Positions 40,701 through 53,363 are shown, numbered from the stretch's first letter. The stretch is DNA of 64,000 bases from Bacteroidales bacterium (GCA_016714605.1 JADKDL010000014.1:1-64000), one strand, 5' to 3'. A program made the numbers and translations. Notes: a model not told the origin generated them from the letters alone.

Positions 40701-42324
40701 AATAGATGCTGGTCTTGCAGCACTGGTTGCAGCAGAAGCAAACTTCCAAAAGAAGAAAATTGTTGACGAAACAGTTATTTTCGATGCTGAGCATGATAAT
40801 ATGACTCTTTTAGCTACCTATTGGTTCTCATTCGACGATTCTCAAGCTTCTAAAGATCCTTTAAAAGTTGGTAAATCGGTAGTTTCTCCTAAATCTGATT
40901 CGTTGAATCCGTTTACTATGACAGCTCCAGGATCTAATGGAACCGGAAATGCTGCTGTGATAGATTATAGTTTGGATGGAAGTGTTCAATTAGGTTATAG
41001 TCCGTTTGTTGGTATGGGTATGCCACTTAATAAAGAAAGTGATAAACTTCCTTTAGATTTAACTGGTTCTACCGGTATTAAATTCACATACAAAGCATCT
41101 CAAGGTTATTATTTAGAAATAGCGTTAGCTACAATAACTGATGATTGTAACTATTATTTTGAAATACCTGCTTCAACTACTTGGAAAACAATTGAGATTT
41201 CTTGGTCTGAATTTAAGCAATATACTTGGGGAGCTGCTAAACCTTGGGATCTTTCTCAAATAGTTAAATTACAGTGGAAAGTTCAAACAGTAGATGGTAC
41301 TGTAGGACAACTTTCAATTGATAATGTTGCTATAAAAGGTATCATGCTTGAACTTCCATCAATAGTAGTTAAAACTGCACTTGATGAAGTAATTGTTTCA
41401 GCTCAAAAATTACATGATGATGCTACTGAAGGTACAGGAAATGGTCAGTATGAGGTAGGTTCTAAAGCTATACTTCAAGCTGCTATTGATGCTGCTAAAG
41501 TTGTAAGTGCTAATGAAAATGCAACTCAGGAACAAGTTGATTTAGCTGAAACTACATTAGAAGATGCGGTAACAGTATTTGAAAACTCACTTGTTGGTGA
41601 AGTTGATAAAACTGCACTTGATAAGCTTATTGTAAAAGCTCAAACTATTGTAGAATTTGCTCCTATAGGTACTCAATTGGGCGACTATACTCAACAATCT
41701 GTTGATGCTCTTAAATTAGCTATCCTCGTTGCAGATAATGTACTTGATAATAGAACAGCAACAGTAGATCAAGTTGATCAGGCTATTAAAGATCTTACTA
41801 AAGCAATTACAGTATTTGAAAATTCAAAACTTGGTGTAAATGTAAACAGAGCAGCTCTTGAGTCATTACTTTCTTCTGCTAATTTACTAGTTGAATATGC
41901 TGAAAGTGGTATACTAAAAGGTAGATATCCTGAATTTGCTATAAATGATTTGAAGAGCGCAATCTATACAGCTCAGAAAATCTATAATGATGGAACTTCT
42001 ACACAAGTTGCTATTGATGCTACTTATGATTACCTATCAAATGCACTTGATGTGTTTGAAACATTTAGAGACAAAGTTGATGTAACTGAAGTAAACATAG
42101 AAATAAGTGTTTATCCAAATCCTGCTACTTCTTATGTAATAATAGAAGCTAGTGAAGAAATGGAATCAATTGTAGTAACTTCTATCTTAGGATATACTGA
42201 AGTTATTAAAGTTGGAACTTCAACGTATAAATATGACATCACAGGTTTAAGCCTTGGTGAATATATCTTAACAATAAAATTAACTGACGGATCTGTTAAA
42301 CCTGCTAGTTTTATTAAAAAGTAG
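34780..42324 (+). CDS. Multidomain GH8 cellulase-like enzyme with CBM-like, Big_2, FIVAR and T9SS domains
   Basis: 2514 residues. Signal peptide 1-23 (cleavage near ALAQ). A GH8 catalytic domain, about 28-395, has SEGIAYGM with the likely proton donor E93, GATDAELDAA at 144-152, and DACRNPWR at 277-284. A SwmB/Big_5-like domain follows (about 398-500), then a CBM11-like jelly roll (about 506-707, ILDDCDDGNE to EIWIDDVRI). Fourteen Big_2 Ig-like domains follow (about 715-1918, each with a VTWSSS..IATV core), then a FIVAR unit, a second CBM11-like domain (about 1996-2190), three more FIVAR units and a T9SS sorting domain with YPNPA (about 2432-2514). GH8 enzymes cut beta-1,4-glucans, xylan or chitosan; the CBM11-like modules favour beta-glucan. 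It is exported and probably surface-attached, the Ig array acting as a stalk. It is monocistronic, with a strong terminator. Confidence 0.9.
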   Translation: MKRFTLFIVGFIVSQLFYFGALAQINSGSPTVPFGKNTNYKYGIMPTNLPAGTYGGATKAGEAYEAWKTAYVRTCSGGQYRVLFDDGSATVSEGIAYGMLLSVYASDKAVFDGLWAYYKANSNGNGVMNWKIGGCTGVTGANGATDAELDAAMALIIAAEQWSAQSATYTAEARTLIKKIKQFEMTGDGQTLNGDAWGNTNTCRNPSYFSPGYYKEFAKIDSENATFWNTTAINASNTLLTANRNSTSGLVSNWCDNAGTENSCGNTGSGAAGYGADACRNPWRTAVDYLWNGTGASTASKDINGKLINFVNGYESQLKGPLPNRSVSNPSSGSYVNGSYSTFALPTMTSAAAQSSLNKCYTSVASLANVDAYFNTTIRCISMFVLTGNFWAPGASGFVFPPAVTNAYSNETGTQIILTSNKPLSSTSATASTFTLYLNGSAQTGAITNVAITGTAIALTISASSTLQPGQTITVSYSGSGNITSTEGATMAAFTQMDVLNLLEGNETILDDCDDGNELNNVGGIWFTFNDTKDQNAACTPGTKSSITPLSSVTAPFKMTAPGYNTTAYAVNASFVLGTNYTPYNSGSCASWTNPSYVGLGTWVDDIETNTMDWTSGVGVTFWYKGPACSFQVIIEEVTDFCFHKFDVAAATNWTKITVQWGDLAQPTWGKVVPFSAKHVQKLQWQFEKGTSANTGEIWIDDVRILNMPPVALTAMQIAINEKSKLTKPLELPNNTNDTLKLEIITTPLDASYPVAFWSSSDEDVVTVDYQGRVVARGFGEATITARSKMHQTVTATYAVKVPAPAVKPTSITFTPNTSTLSVNQSDLLIPTFYSASGSVTETGLTWTSSNDAIVSVSSSGTITGKAVGGPVTITATSTADLTVKGTVTVTVVKTPVSEITVDVNPVEIDLGDSKTVVATVLPESASDKSVTWSSADESIATVADGVISSVGAGSTTITVTSVDNPAIKVEIPVTVIGIGVTSVTISPKTLSLTIGAFQGLDVEVLPLTATQSVTWSSSDDNIATVSLGGVVTAIALGEVNIIVTSVDNVAKKDTCVVTVNPVLALSITVDPATFTLYTDATTTVSATVGGTGVTDATYTWSSSNETIATVDANGKVTPVAVGFAYIIATTNDGSNLKDTCIVTVAPRLVSTITVTADAVEVAIGKNTTVSAAVEPSTAKDKTYAWSSSNEAIATVNASGLVTAIAKGIVTITATANDASAVKGTIEISVIEILPTSVTTSPEIGFVLGVDPSQTLTATVSPNDVTNDAVVWSSDNELVATVNATTGEVTPVGLGTCNIKVTCVADNTVSAVCEVTVSDNITHVASVTLSEETLNLGISDEATLTATVLPGEATNKAVTWSSSNATIASVSNGKVTANALGEAYIFVTTTDGNFKDSCKVTVSATAVTGVTLDKTVLSLAPTSLAVTLKATVAPAEATNQNVTWSSDDEAVVTVSQSGVVTVKGLGNAVVTVTTQDGNFTAVCSVSVSAIPVQTITLSETTLNLTTASSNVTLVATVAPESASDKSVTWSTSDATVVKVSTSGVVSVVGAGSATIKATANDGSLVEASCIVVVSAIHVSGIELSESEWPLTLGSGNKTLTATVSPSDATNKNYQWSVSPSGIVSVTFGIVSPLAVGEAYVYVTTQDGAFKDSCKFTVSGTSTPVTSVELNKSTVTLQLSETTTSLVATVKPSTATNKNVTWSSTNTSVVTVNNLGKLTPVAKGDAMVIVITEEGLFRDTCYVTITDILATSVSIKNALILTIGGFETLTATVSPTGASQSVTWSSSNSLIASVDANGKVTANAAGSAIITATTTDGTSKVSNDCNVSVSAVSVTGVTLSPSSIIVDLAGSAVSLTATVGPENATNKAVTWSAAPTGIVNVSATSVSVASVAPVAAGKTVITVRTEDGLYTAKCSVEVITKAALSAKISEVQGIYTLAQEGTAIGQYVVGSKAELYTAITTAQAVLSSTTNTQAQIDAGLAALVAAEANFQKKKIVDETVIFDAEHDNMTLLATYWFSFDDSQASKDPLKVGKSVVSPKSDSLNPFTMTAPGSNGTGNAAVIDYSLDGSVQLGYSPFVGMGMPLNKESDKLPLDLTGSTGIKFTYKASQGYYLEIALATITDDCNYYFEIPASTTWKTIEISWSEFKQYTWGAAKPWDLSQIVKLQWKVQTVDGTVGQLSIDNVAIKGIMLELPSIVVKTALDEVIVSAQKLHDDATEGTGNGQYEVGSKAILQAAIDAAKVVSANENATQEQVDLAETTLEDAVTVFENSLVGEVDKTALDKLIVKAQTIVEFAPIGTQLGDYTQQSVDALKLAILVADNVLDNRTATVDQVDQAIKDLTKAITVFENSKLGVNVNRAALESLLSSANLLVEYAESGILKGRYPEFAINDLKSAIYTAQKIYNDGTSTQVAIDATYDYLSNALDVFETFRDKVDVTEVNIEISVYPNPATSYVIIEASEEMESIVVTSILGYTEVIKVGTSTYKYDITGLSLGEYILTIKLTDGSVKPASFIKK

Positions 42325-42341
42325 GTTAAACAATAAATATT

Positions 42342-42377
42342 AAAAAAAAGGGCTTCCACATCGGAAGCCCTTTTTTT
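42342..42377 (+). terminator. GH8 gene terminator
   Basis: The stem AAAAAAAGGGCTTCC (42343-42357) pairs with 42363-42377, which ends in a run of T. It starts 18 bases after the stop. Confidence 0.92.
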
Positions 42378-42396
42378 GTTGCTATATGCCACAAAA

Positions 42397-42429
42397 AAAA
42401 GCTTTGAAGTATTGCTCTTCAAAGCTTTT
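42397..42429 (-). terminator. Terminator of tRNA-Arg
   Basis: Stem AAAAGCTTTGAAG (42397-42409) with CTTCAAAGCTTTT (42417-42429). Read on the minus strand it lies just past the tRNA 3' end and is followed by T residues. Confidence 0.8.
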
Positions 42430-42435
42430 CAATTG

Positions 42436-42507
42436 TAGCCCCGCCAGGAATCGAACCTGAATCTAAAGTTTAGGAAACTTTCGTTCTATCCCTTGAACTA
42501 CGAGGCC
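42436..42507 (-). tRNA. tRNA-Arg (anticodon CCT)
   Basis: On the minus strand the cloverleaf reads GGCCTCG (acceptor), D arm GTTC/GAAC, anticodon stem AAAGT/ACTTT around loop TTCCTAA, T arm TCAGG TTCGATT CCTGG, and CGGGGCT plus discriminator A. The anticodon CCT decodes AGG. CCA is not encoded. The first acceptor pair is G-U. Confidence 0.93.
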
Positions 42508-42583
42508 GTAAATTTTTTGCAAATATATATGATTTTATGAATAAGACAATACTATATTGATAGCTGTATTTATTGTGAACGCA

Positions 42584-43324
42584 TCAAAAAAACTGCGATA
42601 ATTTTCTAAGGTTTTTTGAAACAAGTGTGAACAAATTGCCAATTTTGTTTTTTTTTATTGCCTTTAAATCTTCCTTCGATTTAAGAATAATATTCTTAAT
42701 ACTTTTATTACTCTCTCCTCCAACCCGCATTTTGGTTATTACCTGTGGTAGATAATCAAATTTGTATGTTGTATCGCTCAAAATCCGTATCATAAATTCA
42801 TAATCTGCCGATATTTTGTATTTAGTATCAAACAGACCATGTTTTTTATAAACTTCTTTTTTTAAAAACAATGTAGGATGTGCAGGCATCCAACCATATT
42901 TTAAATTACTTCTATTAAATGGTTTGCTTTTCCAAAAACGTATTACCTTGTTAATATCTATTTTATCTACATATTGCAAGTCTCCATAAACACCATCGGT
43001 CTCTATTTTTGTGAATTTTTCCGATATATTATTTAAAATATTGTCATGAGAAAATAAATCGTCAGAGTGTAGAAAACCAATTACATCACCGGTAGCTTGT
43101 TGCAAACCTTTATTAAGAGCATCATAAATGCCTTTGTCTTTTTCGCTTATAAAATAACTTATTTGCGAATTGTATTTTTTTATTATTTCTACTGTTCCAT
43201 CGGTAGAGCCACCATCTATAAGGATATATTCTATTGAAACATTTTTTTGATGTAGTACTGAAAGTATTGCTTGTTCAATTGAACTCGCGTTATTATATAC
43301 AGCAGTTATTATAGAAAATTTCAT
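42584..43324 (-). CDS. Family 2 glycosyltransferase
   Basis: 246 residues. A GT-A fold with the N-terminal MKFSIITAVYNNASSIEQAILSVL, the nucleotide-binding block EYILIDGGSTDGT, the acidic motif HSDD for the metal and UDP-sugar, and ADYEF further on. It resembles WcaA-type transferases acting on capsule, O-antigen or exopolysaccharide sugars; donor and acceptor cannot be read from the sequence. It has no membrane segment and is probably a cytoplasmic or peripheral inner-membrane enzyme. It stands alone on the minus strand between tRNA-Arg and a divergently transcribed regulator. Confidence 0.9.
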   Translation of the reverse strand: MKFSIITAVYNNASSIEQAILSVLHQKNVSIEYILIDGGSTDGTVEIIKKYNSQISYFISEKDKGIYDALNKGLQQATGDVIGFLHSDDLFSHDNILNNISEKFTKIETDGVYGDLQYVDKIDINKVIRFWKSKPFNRSNLKYGWMPAHPTLFLKKEVYKKHGLFDTKYKISADYEFMIRILSDTTYKFDYLPQVITKMRVGGESNKSIKNIILKSKEDLKAIKKNKIGNLFTLVSKNLRKLSQFF

Positions 43325-43647
43325 TGTAGTAAAAAGATATATATTATATTCAATTTAAATAGGAGTTTTTAGATATGCACATTTTGCTATTCCTAGTGTG
43401 CCGCAAATATAGTATATTATTTATATCTTACCCTTTTTTTCGATTAGCTGATATAATCTGCTAGTTGAGATTCTTATTTATACTTAATTATTCAGAGTAA
43501 AACTATTACTTTAATACATTTTCTGATGTTAACATTTAATACTTACGGTCGAATTTGTATTATATTCAAATTAGTTTTTTTCCTTTCTTATGGTTTACAT
43601 TTTTAAACAAATTATATTTACATTTTAAAAATTTAATTGATAATAGT
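43325..43647. other. Divergent intergenic region
   Basis: About 320 AT-rich bases between the glycosyltransferase and the response regulator. The frame of the regulator is open upstream to 43555, but the family start MPKILVIDDE at 43648 is clearly the real one. No other feature was identified. Confidence 0.5.
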
Positions 43648-44799
43648 ATGCCTAAAATATTGGTAATAGACGATGAACGTAGTATAAGAAATTCATTAAA
43701 AGACATTTTGGAATATGAAAAGCATATAGTTGATATTGCCGAAAATGGGAACGAGGGCTATGAAAAAATTATGCAGAACCATTATGATTTGGTTTTTTGT
43801 GACATAAAAATGCCTGGTATAGATGGAATAGAACTTCTCAAAAAAGTTATGAATGAGAGAGATGACCTTCAAATAGTTATTATTTCCGGTCATGGATCTA
43901 TTGATATTGCAGTTGATGCTATTAGAGAAGGGGCTTTTGATTTTATTTCGAAACCTTTAGATTTAAATAGAGTGCTCATTACTGTCAAAAATGCTTTTGA
44001 CAAATCAAAACTCCTTATTGAGACAAAATCATTGAAGACCAAAATCTCTAGTAAATATGAGATTATAGGAAAAACCGACAAGCTTAATGATGTTCTGGAC
44101 GTTATTTCTAAAGTAGCACCAACTGATGCACGAGTTCTTATAACCGGTGCTAATGGAACTGGTAAGGAATTAGTCGCTCGTCGTATTCATGAATTAAGTC
44201 AAAGAAATAAATTGCCATTTATAGAAGTAAATTGCGCAGCTATTCCATCAGAACTCATAGAAAGTGAGTTGTTTGGGTATGAAAAAGGCGCATTTACATC
44301 TGCTGTAAAGCAAAAAATTGGTAAATTTGAGTTAGCCGATGGTGGTACTATATTTCTTGATGAAATTGGAGATATGAGTCTTTCGGCACAAGCTAAAGTA
44401 TTACGAGCATTGCAAGAAAAGAAAATTTCTAGAGTAGGAGGTGAAAAAGATATCACTGTTGATGTGAGGGTAATTGCAGCGACAAATAAAAATCTAGCTG
44501 ATGAAATTCAAAGTAAAACATTTAGAGAAGATTTATTTCACCGCTTGAGCGTAATTAAAATACATGTACCTTCGCTGCAAGAGCGAAAAGAAGATATTCC
44601 CCTTTTGGTAATTCATTTCATAAAACTTATCAGTGTTGAAATGGGAATTCAGCCAAAAGATATTGATAGTAATGCCTTAAGTTTATTAGTCGATATGCCT
44701 TGGACAGGAAATATTAGAGAGTTGAGAAACGTTGTAGAACGTTTAATTATTTTGGGCGATACTAGTATTTCAGAAAAAAATGTGAGAGATTTTGTTTAA
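43648..44799 (+). CDS. NtrC-family response regulator (sigma-54 activator) lacking a Fis domain
   Basis: 383 residues. A receiver domain (1-120) has the phosphorylation site D52 in CDIKMPGIDG. An AAA+ domain has Walker A GANGTGKE (167-174), Walker B GGTIFLDEIGD and the arginine-finger region. The sigma-54-contacting loop reads GAFTSA (214-219), with Ser in place of the second Gly of the usual GAFTGA. The protein ends soon after the AAA+ lid (NIRELRNVVERLIILGDT ... VRDFV) with no Fis-type helix-turn-helix, so it may activate without site-specific DNA binding or through partners. No histidine kinase is adjacent. It is followed 38 bases later by a glycosyltransferase, probably in one transcript. 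Confidence 0.93.
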   Translation: MPKILVIDDERSIRNSLKDILEYEKHIVDIAENGNEGYEKIMQNHYDLVFCDIKMPGIDGIELLKKVMNERDDLQIVIISGHGSIDIAVDAIREGAFDFISKPLDLNRVLITVKNAFDKSKLLIETKSLKTKISSKYEIIGKTDKLNDVLDVISKVAPTDARVLITGANGTGKELVARRIHELSQRNKLPFIEVNCAAIPSELIESELFGYEKGAFTSAVKQKIGKFELADGGTIFLDEIGDMSLSAQAKVLRALQEKKISRVGGEKDITVDVRVIAATNKNLADEIQSKTFREDLFHRLSVIKIHVPSLQERKEDIPLLVIHFIKLISVEMGIQPKDIDSNALSLLVDMPWTGNIRELRNVVERLIILGDTSISEKNVRDFV

Positions 44800-44837
44800 A
44801 ATATAATTGTTAAAGATTATTATAATTTGTATCTAAT

Positions 44838-45746
44838 ATGATTAAAATTTCTGCAATAATATGCACCTATAATAGAGAAAAATATTTACAGCAATGTCTT
44901 GAAGCTTGCACAAAGCAAACCCTGCACAAAGAAGATTTTGAAATTATTGTGGTTAATAATAATTCTACCGATAATACAAAATCTGTTTGCGATACTTTCA
45001 AAAAGGAATATCCTCAGTTTATATTCCGCTACTATGAGGAGAAGCAGCAAGGATTATCGCCAGCTAGAAATACAGGAGTTAAAGAGGCACATGCACCGTA
45101 CCTTACTTTTTTAGACGATGATGCTTTTATTGCCGAAGATTTTCTCCAAGTTGTAGTTAGCTACTTTGAGAATAATAGTCAAGTTGCATCGGTTGGAGGA
45201 AAAATATTATTGCATTACGAGGGAAAAATACCACGTTGGGGCAATAAATATTTAAATTCTTTACTAGGATATTTTGATATTGGAAATGAAATTAAGCCCT
45301 TTCCAAAAAAATATTATCCGCGAGGTTCAAATATGTCTTTTAAGAAAGAACTTTTTGATCTTTATGGATATTTTAATGTTGAATTAGGACGAAAAGGAGG
45401 AAATTTAGTTGGAAGTGAAGAGAAGGAGCTCTTTGAAAGATTTTCACAAACCAATATCGGAATACATTATGTGCCGCAAGCTGTTGTATTTCATTGCGTA
45501 CCTGAATCGCGAACTACTACAGAATTTATTAAAAAACAAGCATTAGGTACCGGTATAGGCGAAAGAAGTAGAATGAAATCATACACTCGCAAGCAACATT
45601 TAAAATATTTTTTACGAGAAACAAAAAATTGGATTGGTTCTATTGTCTTATTTTTCTTGTTTCTTTTTAAAGCTCAACCCTATAAAGCTTATATGATTAT
45701 AATGTTCAGGGTTTGGCTACTTAAGGGTTTAAATACGAAGCAGTAA
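44838..45746 (+). CDS. Family 2 glycosyltransferase with C-terminal hydrophobic segment
   Basis: 302 residues. ISAIICTYNREKYLQQCLEACTKQ, EIIVVNNNSTDNT, and the acidic LDDDAFIAEDFL form the GT-A catalytic core; NMSFKKELFDLYGYF and EEKELFERF follow. A hydrophobic stretch near the C-terminus (IGSIVLFFLFLF) suggests attachment to the inner membrane. The likely role is transferring a sugar to an envelope or secreted glycan; the exact substrate is unknown. It sits 38 bases behind the response regulator and convergent with the rRNA methyltransferase gene. Confidence 0.88.
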   Translation: MIKISAIICTYNREKYLQQCLEACTKQTLHKEDFEIIVVNNNSTDNTKSVCDTFKKEYPQFIFRYYEEKQQGLSPARNTGVKEAHAPYLTFLDDDAFIAEDFLQVVVSYFENNSQVASVGGKILLHYEGKIPRWGNKYLNSLLGYFDIGNEIKPFPKKYYPRGSNMSFKKELFDLYGYFNVELGRKGGNLVGSEEKELFERFSQTNIGIHYVPQAVVFHCVPESRTTTEFIKKQALGTGIGERSRMKSYTRKQHLKYFLRETKNWIGSIVLFFLFLFKAQPYKAYMIIMFRVWLLKGLNTKQ

Positions 45747-45809
45747 ACAACTGAAATTCTATTATTAAGATTGTTTCAGATGAAATTTATTCGTGATAAA
45801 ATAATGTAG

Positions 45810-47213
45810 CTACTGTAATAAAAAAGGTGTTTGAATATCTTTTGGCAGTTCGCTTATTATTTTCCAATTGCTTGGATATGGATTGTTCGCTCTATTTCCA
45901 ATATTTTTAACAAAGCCAATTGCTTTATTATTATAAGTTATCAATATCCAACCCTTCGGACAATCTTCAAGGTTCAGAGTTTCTTTCTTTAGTAATTTTA
46001 AAGCTGTTCTTAAATCTACTTCCCTTTCAGGCAAATAGTTTCTGTTTAAATGCAAAGAAAATGCGTAACCCGGAAGCGGATTTATTTTATTCCCAATTAT
46101 CTCAATGAGTGGAACACCGGCAGTGTAAACATTGAGGTAAGTATCAATTTTCTCGAAGAAATCTTTAAAATTAGCTCTTATACCCCATATTTCTGTATTT
46201 TTTTGGTAACATATAAAATTTTCGCCGTTAATAAGATGATTGTAATTTAACTGATTTTTTTTATCAGACAGAAAATCAATTTTTTTCTTAATTTCCTTCT
46301 TTTTTGTTTTTCCATTATATTCTTTATCATCTTCTTTCTTAATGAGTGAAAAGGAAAAACCTTCACCTTTTACCAGATGCGGAAAACATTTATATACAAT
46401 TGCTTTATTTTTAATATTCTTTTTTGTACCCCATATTTCAGTATCATCAAGAGAAATACATTGAGCTTCATATTTTTCTAAAATATAATTAATTACATCT
46501 TCGTTTTCATTTTCATTAAACGTGCAAGTGCTGTACATTATGTATCCTCCCGGTTTTATGCTACTCCATAGATTAGAAATAATCTTTTTTTGTCGTTCGC
46601 TGCATAGTTTTACATTATTCAACGACCATTCGGCTATAGCGGCTGTATCTTTTCTAAACATTCCCTCGCCTGAACAGGGTACATCAGCTAAAACAAAATC
46701 AAAAGTTTCTGAAAGATTATTGAATATTTCAGTTTCGTTACTTGTCACTATTACATTTGAATAGCCCCATTTTAAGACATTCTCTACAAGAATTTGAACT
46801 CTCGATTTTATAACTTCATTACTTACTAGTATATCATTTTCACTCATTAATGAAAGTAGATGTGTTGTTTTACCACCCGGAGCAGCACATGCATCAAGTA
46901 TTCTAAGTTCTTTTTTATCAATTTTTACTTTCGCAAATGCCCGCTCCAATAGCATAGATGATGCTTCTTGTACATAATATGTTCCTGCGTGTAATAGTGG
47001 ATCAAAAATAAATTGTGGTCTTTCAGGTAGGTAATATCCATTCTTGCACCATTGTATATTCTCTTTTGATATATTGTAATTTTCCAATTTAGAATCATTT
47101 AATCTAATACTAGTAATTGGTTTTTCTTGTAATGAATCTTTAAAAGCTTCAATATCTATTTCAATAAATGATTGCTTTAATAGTTCTATAAAAGCTTTGG
47201 GAATTTCTATCAT
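45810..47213 (-). CDS. RsmF-like rRNA cytosine-C5 methyltransferase
   Basis: 467 residues, NOL1/NOP2/Sun family. SAM motif I is ILDACAAPGGKTTHLLSLM. The two conserved cysteines are in DVPCSGEGMFRKD and STCTFNENENEDV; one is the nucleophile and the other helps release the product. The C-terminal 150 or so residues resemble the RNA-binding extension of RsmF-type enzymes (NRNYLPEREVDLRTALKLLK, CPKGWILITYNNKAIGFVKN). It is expected to methylate a cytosine of 16S rRNA. The gene is on the minus strand, upstream of the rRNA operon and transcribed away from it. Confidence 0.9.
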   Translation of the reverse strand: MIEIPKAFIELLKQSFIEIDIEAFKDSLQEKPITSIRLNDSKLENYNISKENIQWCKNGYYLPERPQFIFDPLLHAGTYYVQEASSMLLERAFAKVKIDKKELRILDACAAPGGKTTHLLSLMSENDILVSNEVIKSRVQILVENVLKWGYSNVIVTSNETEIFNNLSETFDFVLADVPCSGEGMFRKDTAAIAEWSLNNVKLCSERQKKIISNLWSSIKPGGYIMYSTCTFNENENEDVINYILEKYEAQCISLDDTEIWGTKKNIKNKAIVYKCFPHLVKGEGFSFSLIKKEDDKEYNGKTKKKEIKKKIDFLSDKKNQLNYNHLINGENFICYQKNTEIWGIRANFKDFFEKIDTYLNVYTAGVPLIEIIGNKINPLPGYAFSLHLNRNYLPEREVDLRTALKLLKKETLNLEDCPKGWILITYNNKAIGFVKNIGNRANNPYPSNWKIISELPKDIQTPFLLQ

Positions 47214-47812
47214 AATATTTCTTTCTTATTGGCAAATTTAAAAACTGCATATTCCAATCAATTCATTTGTTTAAAAACCATTGATTAATTTCTGTTAATT
47301 AATGACATTTCAATTAATATTACAAGGAGTTATTCTATGGATCTTTAATGTAAACTGAATTTCGCATGTAAATATATCTAGATTATTCTAAATATTCATG
47401 AGTCATTTTTGGATAAGTAAATCAGATTTTATGTTTTTGAGATCAAATTTCAATGATGATTTTAAATATTAAAGACAAAGTTTCTATGATTTTCTTGATT
47501 TTCGAACATAAATATTGCATTTTTGAAATCAATTAGGCTTCAAAAATGCAGAAGTTGATGAACAGCTTAAAAAAAATCATGAACAAATCATTAAATTCAT
47601 GTTAAGAAATGATTATAATAATTATCAATAAATGAGGAAATTATAGATTTTCATAATATGAGTCTAATATAGTTCGAGTATTTAAAAGATAGTAAATGAG
47701 TCATTTAAATATATATTCAATGAAAGTATTACGTAAAAATACACAAATTAATTTATTAACATACAGAAAATGAGGAATGTGAAAAATATCCTTAAAAAAA
47801 GTTAGAAAAACA
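47214..47812. other. Long AT-rich region upstream of the rRNA operon
   Basis: About 600 bases with no gene recognised. A 34-codon stretch between stops at 47527-47631 (LGFKNAEVDEQLKKNHEQII and on) looks protein-like but has no start codon and may be a remnant. Confidence 0.5.
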
Positions 47813-47845
47813 TTTGGAAAAGGGAAAAAATAAGTATTAAATTTG
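47813..47845 (+). promoter_or_regulatory. rRNA operon promoter
   Basis: TTTG (47813-47816) and TAAATTTG (47838-47845) with a 21-base spacer match the Bacteroidota -33/-7 consensus. The downstream leader to 16S is about 240 bases and contains GACGTTCATTGA at 47870, which recurs in the 16S-23S spacer at about 49924. Confidence 0.7.
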
Positions 47846-48093
47846 CATCCGCTTTTGAGAGATAAAGCAGACGTTCATTGAGAGATACGCAGAGGATTAG
47901 AGAGTAGGGTAGATAAGGATAGGAAACTAGACTTATAAGAAGGGAAGAAACTTTAATCGATATGTAAAGCATACAAAAACAAGAGAAAAGAAAATAGAAG
48001 ATATTTTTAGGAAACTCAAAGGAAAAAGATAGAGTCAAGTCTGAGAGAAAAGGATAGTTTAGTTTGTGTAGAAGAAATAATTAATAATTTTAT

Positions 48094-49613
<1,520 letters not shown>

Positions 49614-49713
49614 GGAGCAAATTAAACTGAAGGGACAGATATAAAGATGAAAACTTTATCACCTTTGAGTTACTTCCTAAAAACTTCTAATATAAATAAA
49701 GAAATAATTCCTC

Positions 49714-49787
49714 GGGGAATTAGCTCAGTTGGCTAGAGCGCCTGCCTTGCACGCAGGAGGTCAAGGGTTCGACTCCCTTATTCTCCA
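49714..49787 (+). tRNA. tRNA-Ala (anticodon TGC)
   Basis: Acceptor GGGGAAT / ATTCTCC, D arm GCTC/GAGC, anticodon stem CCTGC/GCAGG around CTTGCAC giving anticodon TGC, T arm with GGTTCGACT. It lies in the 16S-23S spacer. The tRNA-Ile that usually precedes it in this position is absent. Confidence 0.95.
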
Positions 49788-50135
49788 CAAAACTTTTGTA
49801 AGCATCTTTCACACATAAAAAGAATAGTAACATATCTGAGAAATTCCCGAAGAAGGAAAGGTCAAAAAAGGGGTTCGAAACCCGACAGATAGCAAGTTAG
49901 AGGCAATAAAAAGCCAATGACCAAGACGTTCATTGACATACTGAATAGTAATAGTAGATAATCAAAAAGAGCACTTTAGAAGTTTAAATCTAATAGCGAT
50001 ATTAGGATAATAAACAATAAAGTCAAAAAAACATAAAGAAATACACTATAGTATAGAAAAGCGAGAGCAGATTACATATTATAGTAAAAAAAGATTGATC
50101 AGGAGATCAACCGATATTTCTTAGTATACGAAACA
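49788..50135 (+). other. 16S-23S spacer, 3' part
   Basis: No second tRNA can be folded. GGGTTCGAAACCC at about 49874 resembles a T arm and could be a trace of a lost tRNA, but nothing around it supports a cloverleaf. GACGTTCATTGA at about 49924 repeats a box in the leader and probably belongs to rRNA processing or antitermination. Confidence 0.5.
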
Positions 50136-52928
<2,793 letters not shown>

Positions 52929-53091
52929 AAAGCAGAGTATTACAATAAAGAAATATTGGTTGATTACCCCTGAACAATACTTTTAAACCTTCAAAAAAGG
53001 TATCTTTATGAAAAACAATGATTGATTATTTGCAAAAAATACAAGAAATTACTACAGTATGTAAAAAATTGTCTGCAAAGACAAAAGATTT

Positions 53092-53197
<106 letters not shown>

Positions 53198-53208
53198 TTT
53201 TTAATTCC

Positions 53209-53243
53209 AAAAGCCTCAACATGTATTTGTTGAGGCTTTTTTT
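53209..53243 (+). terminator. rRNA operon terminator
   Basis: Perfect 13-bp stem AAAAGCCTCAACA (53209-53221) with 53228-53240, followed by a T run, 12 bases past 5S. Confidence 0.95.
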
Positions 53244-53310
53244 GTTTATATATATCTGAGCTATGAATTATCAGACCCGATACCTCTCAGACCCTCTAAA
53301 TATATGCCAT

Positions 53311-53363
53311 TAACTACTCAGGCCTTCGACCTGAGTTATATATTACGCACCCTTGGTGCTGGT
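53311..53363. repeat. REP-like hairpins shared with the 16.4-16.9 kb cluster
   Basis: ACTCAGG CCTTCGA CCTGAGT forms a perfect hairpin (about 53315-53335). The following 53340-53363 is the inverted copy of 16813-16836 with a one-base gap (TTACGCACCC TTGGTGCTGG). Confidence 0.65.

Noticed and set aside
43555..43647. Upstream start for the response regulator
   Set aside because: The extra residues are hydrophobic and AT-encoded; receiver domains begin at MPKILVIDDE, so ATG 43648 was used.
49860..49900. A second tRNA in the 16S-23S spacer suggested by GGGTTCGAAACCC
   Set aside because: No acceptor, D or anticodon arm can be paired around it.
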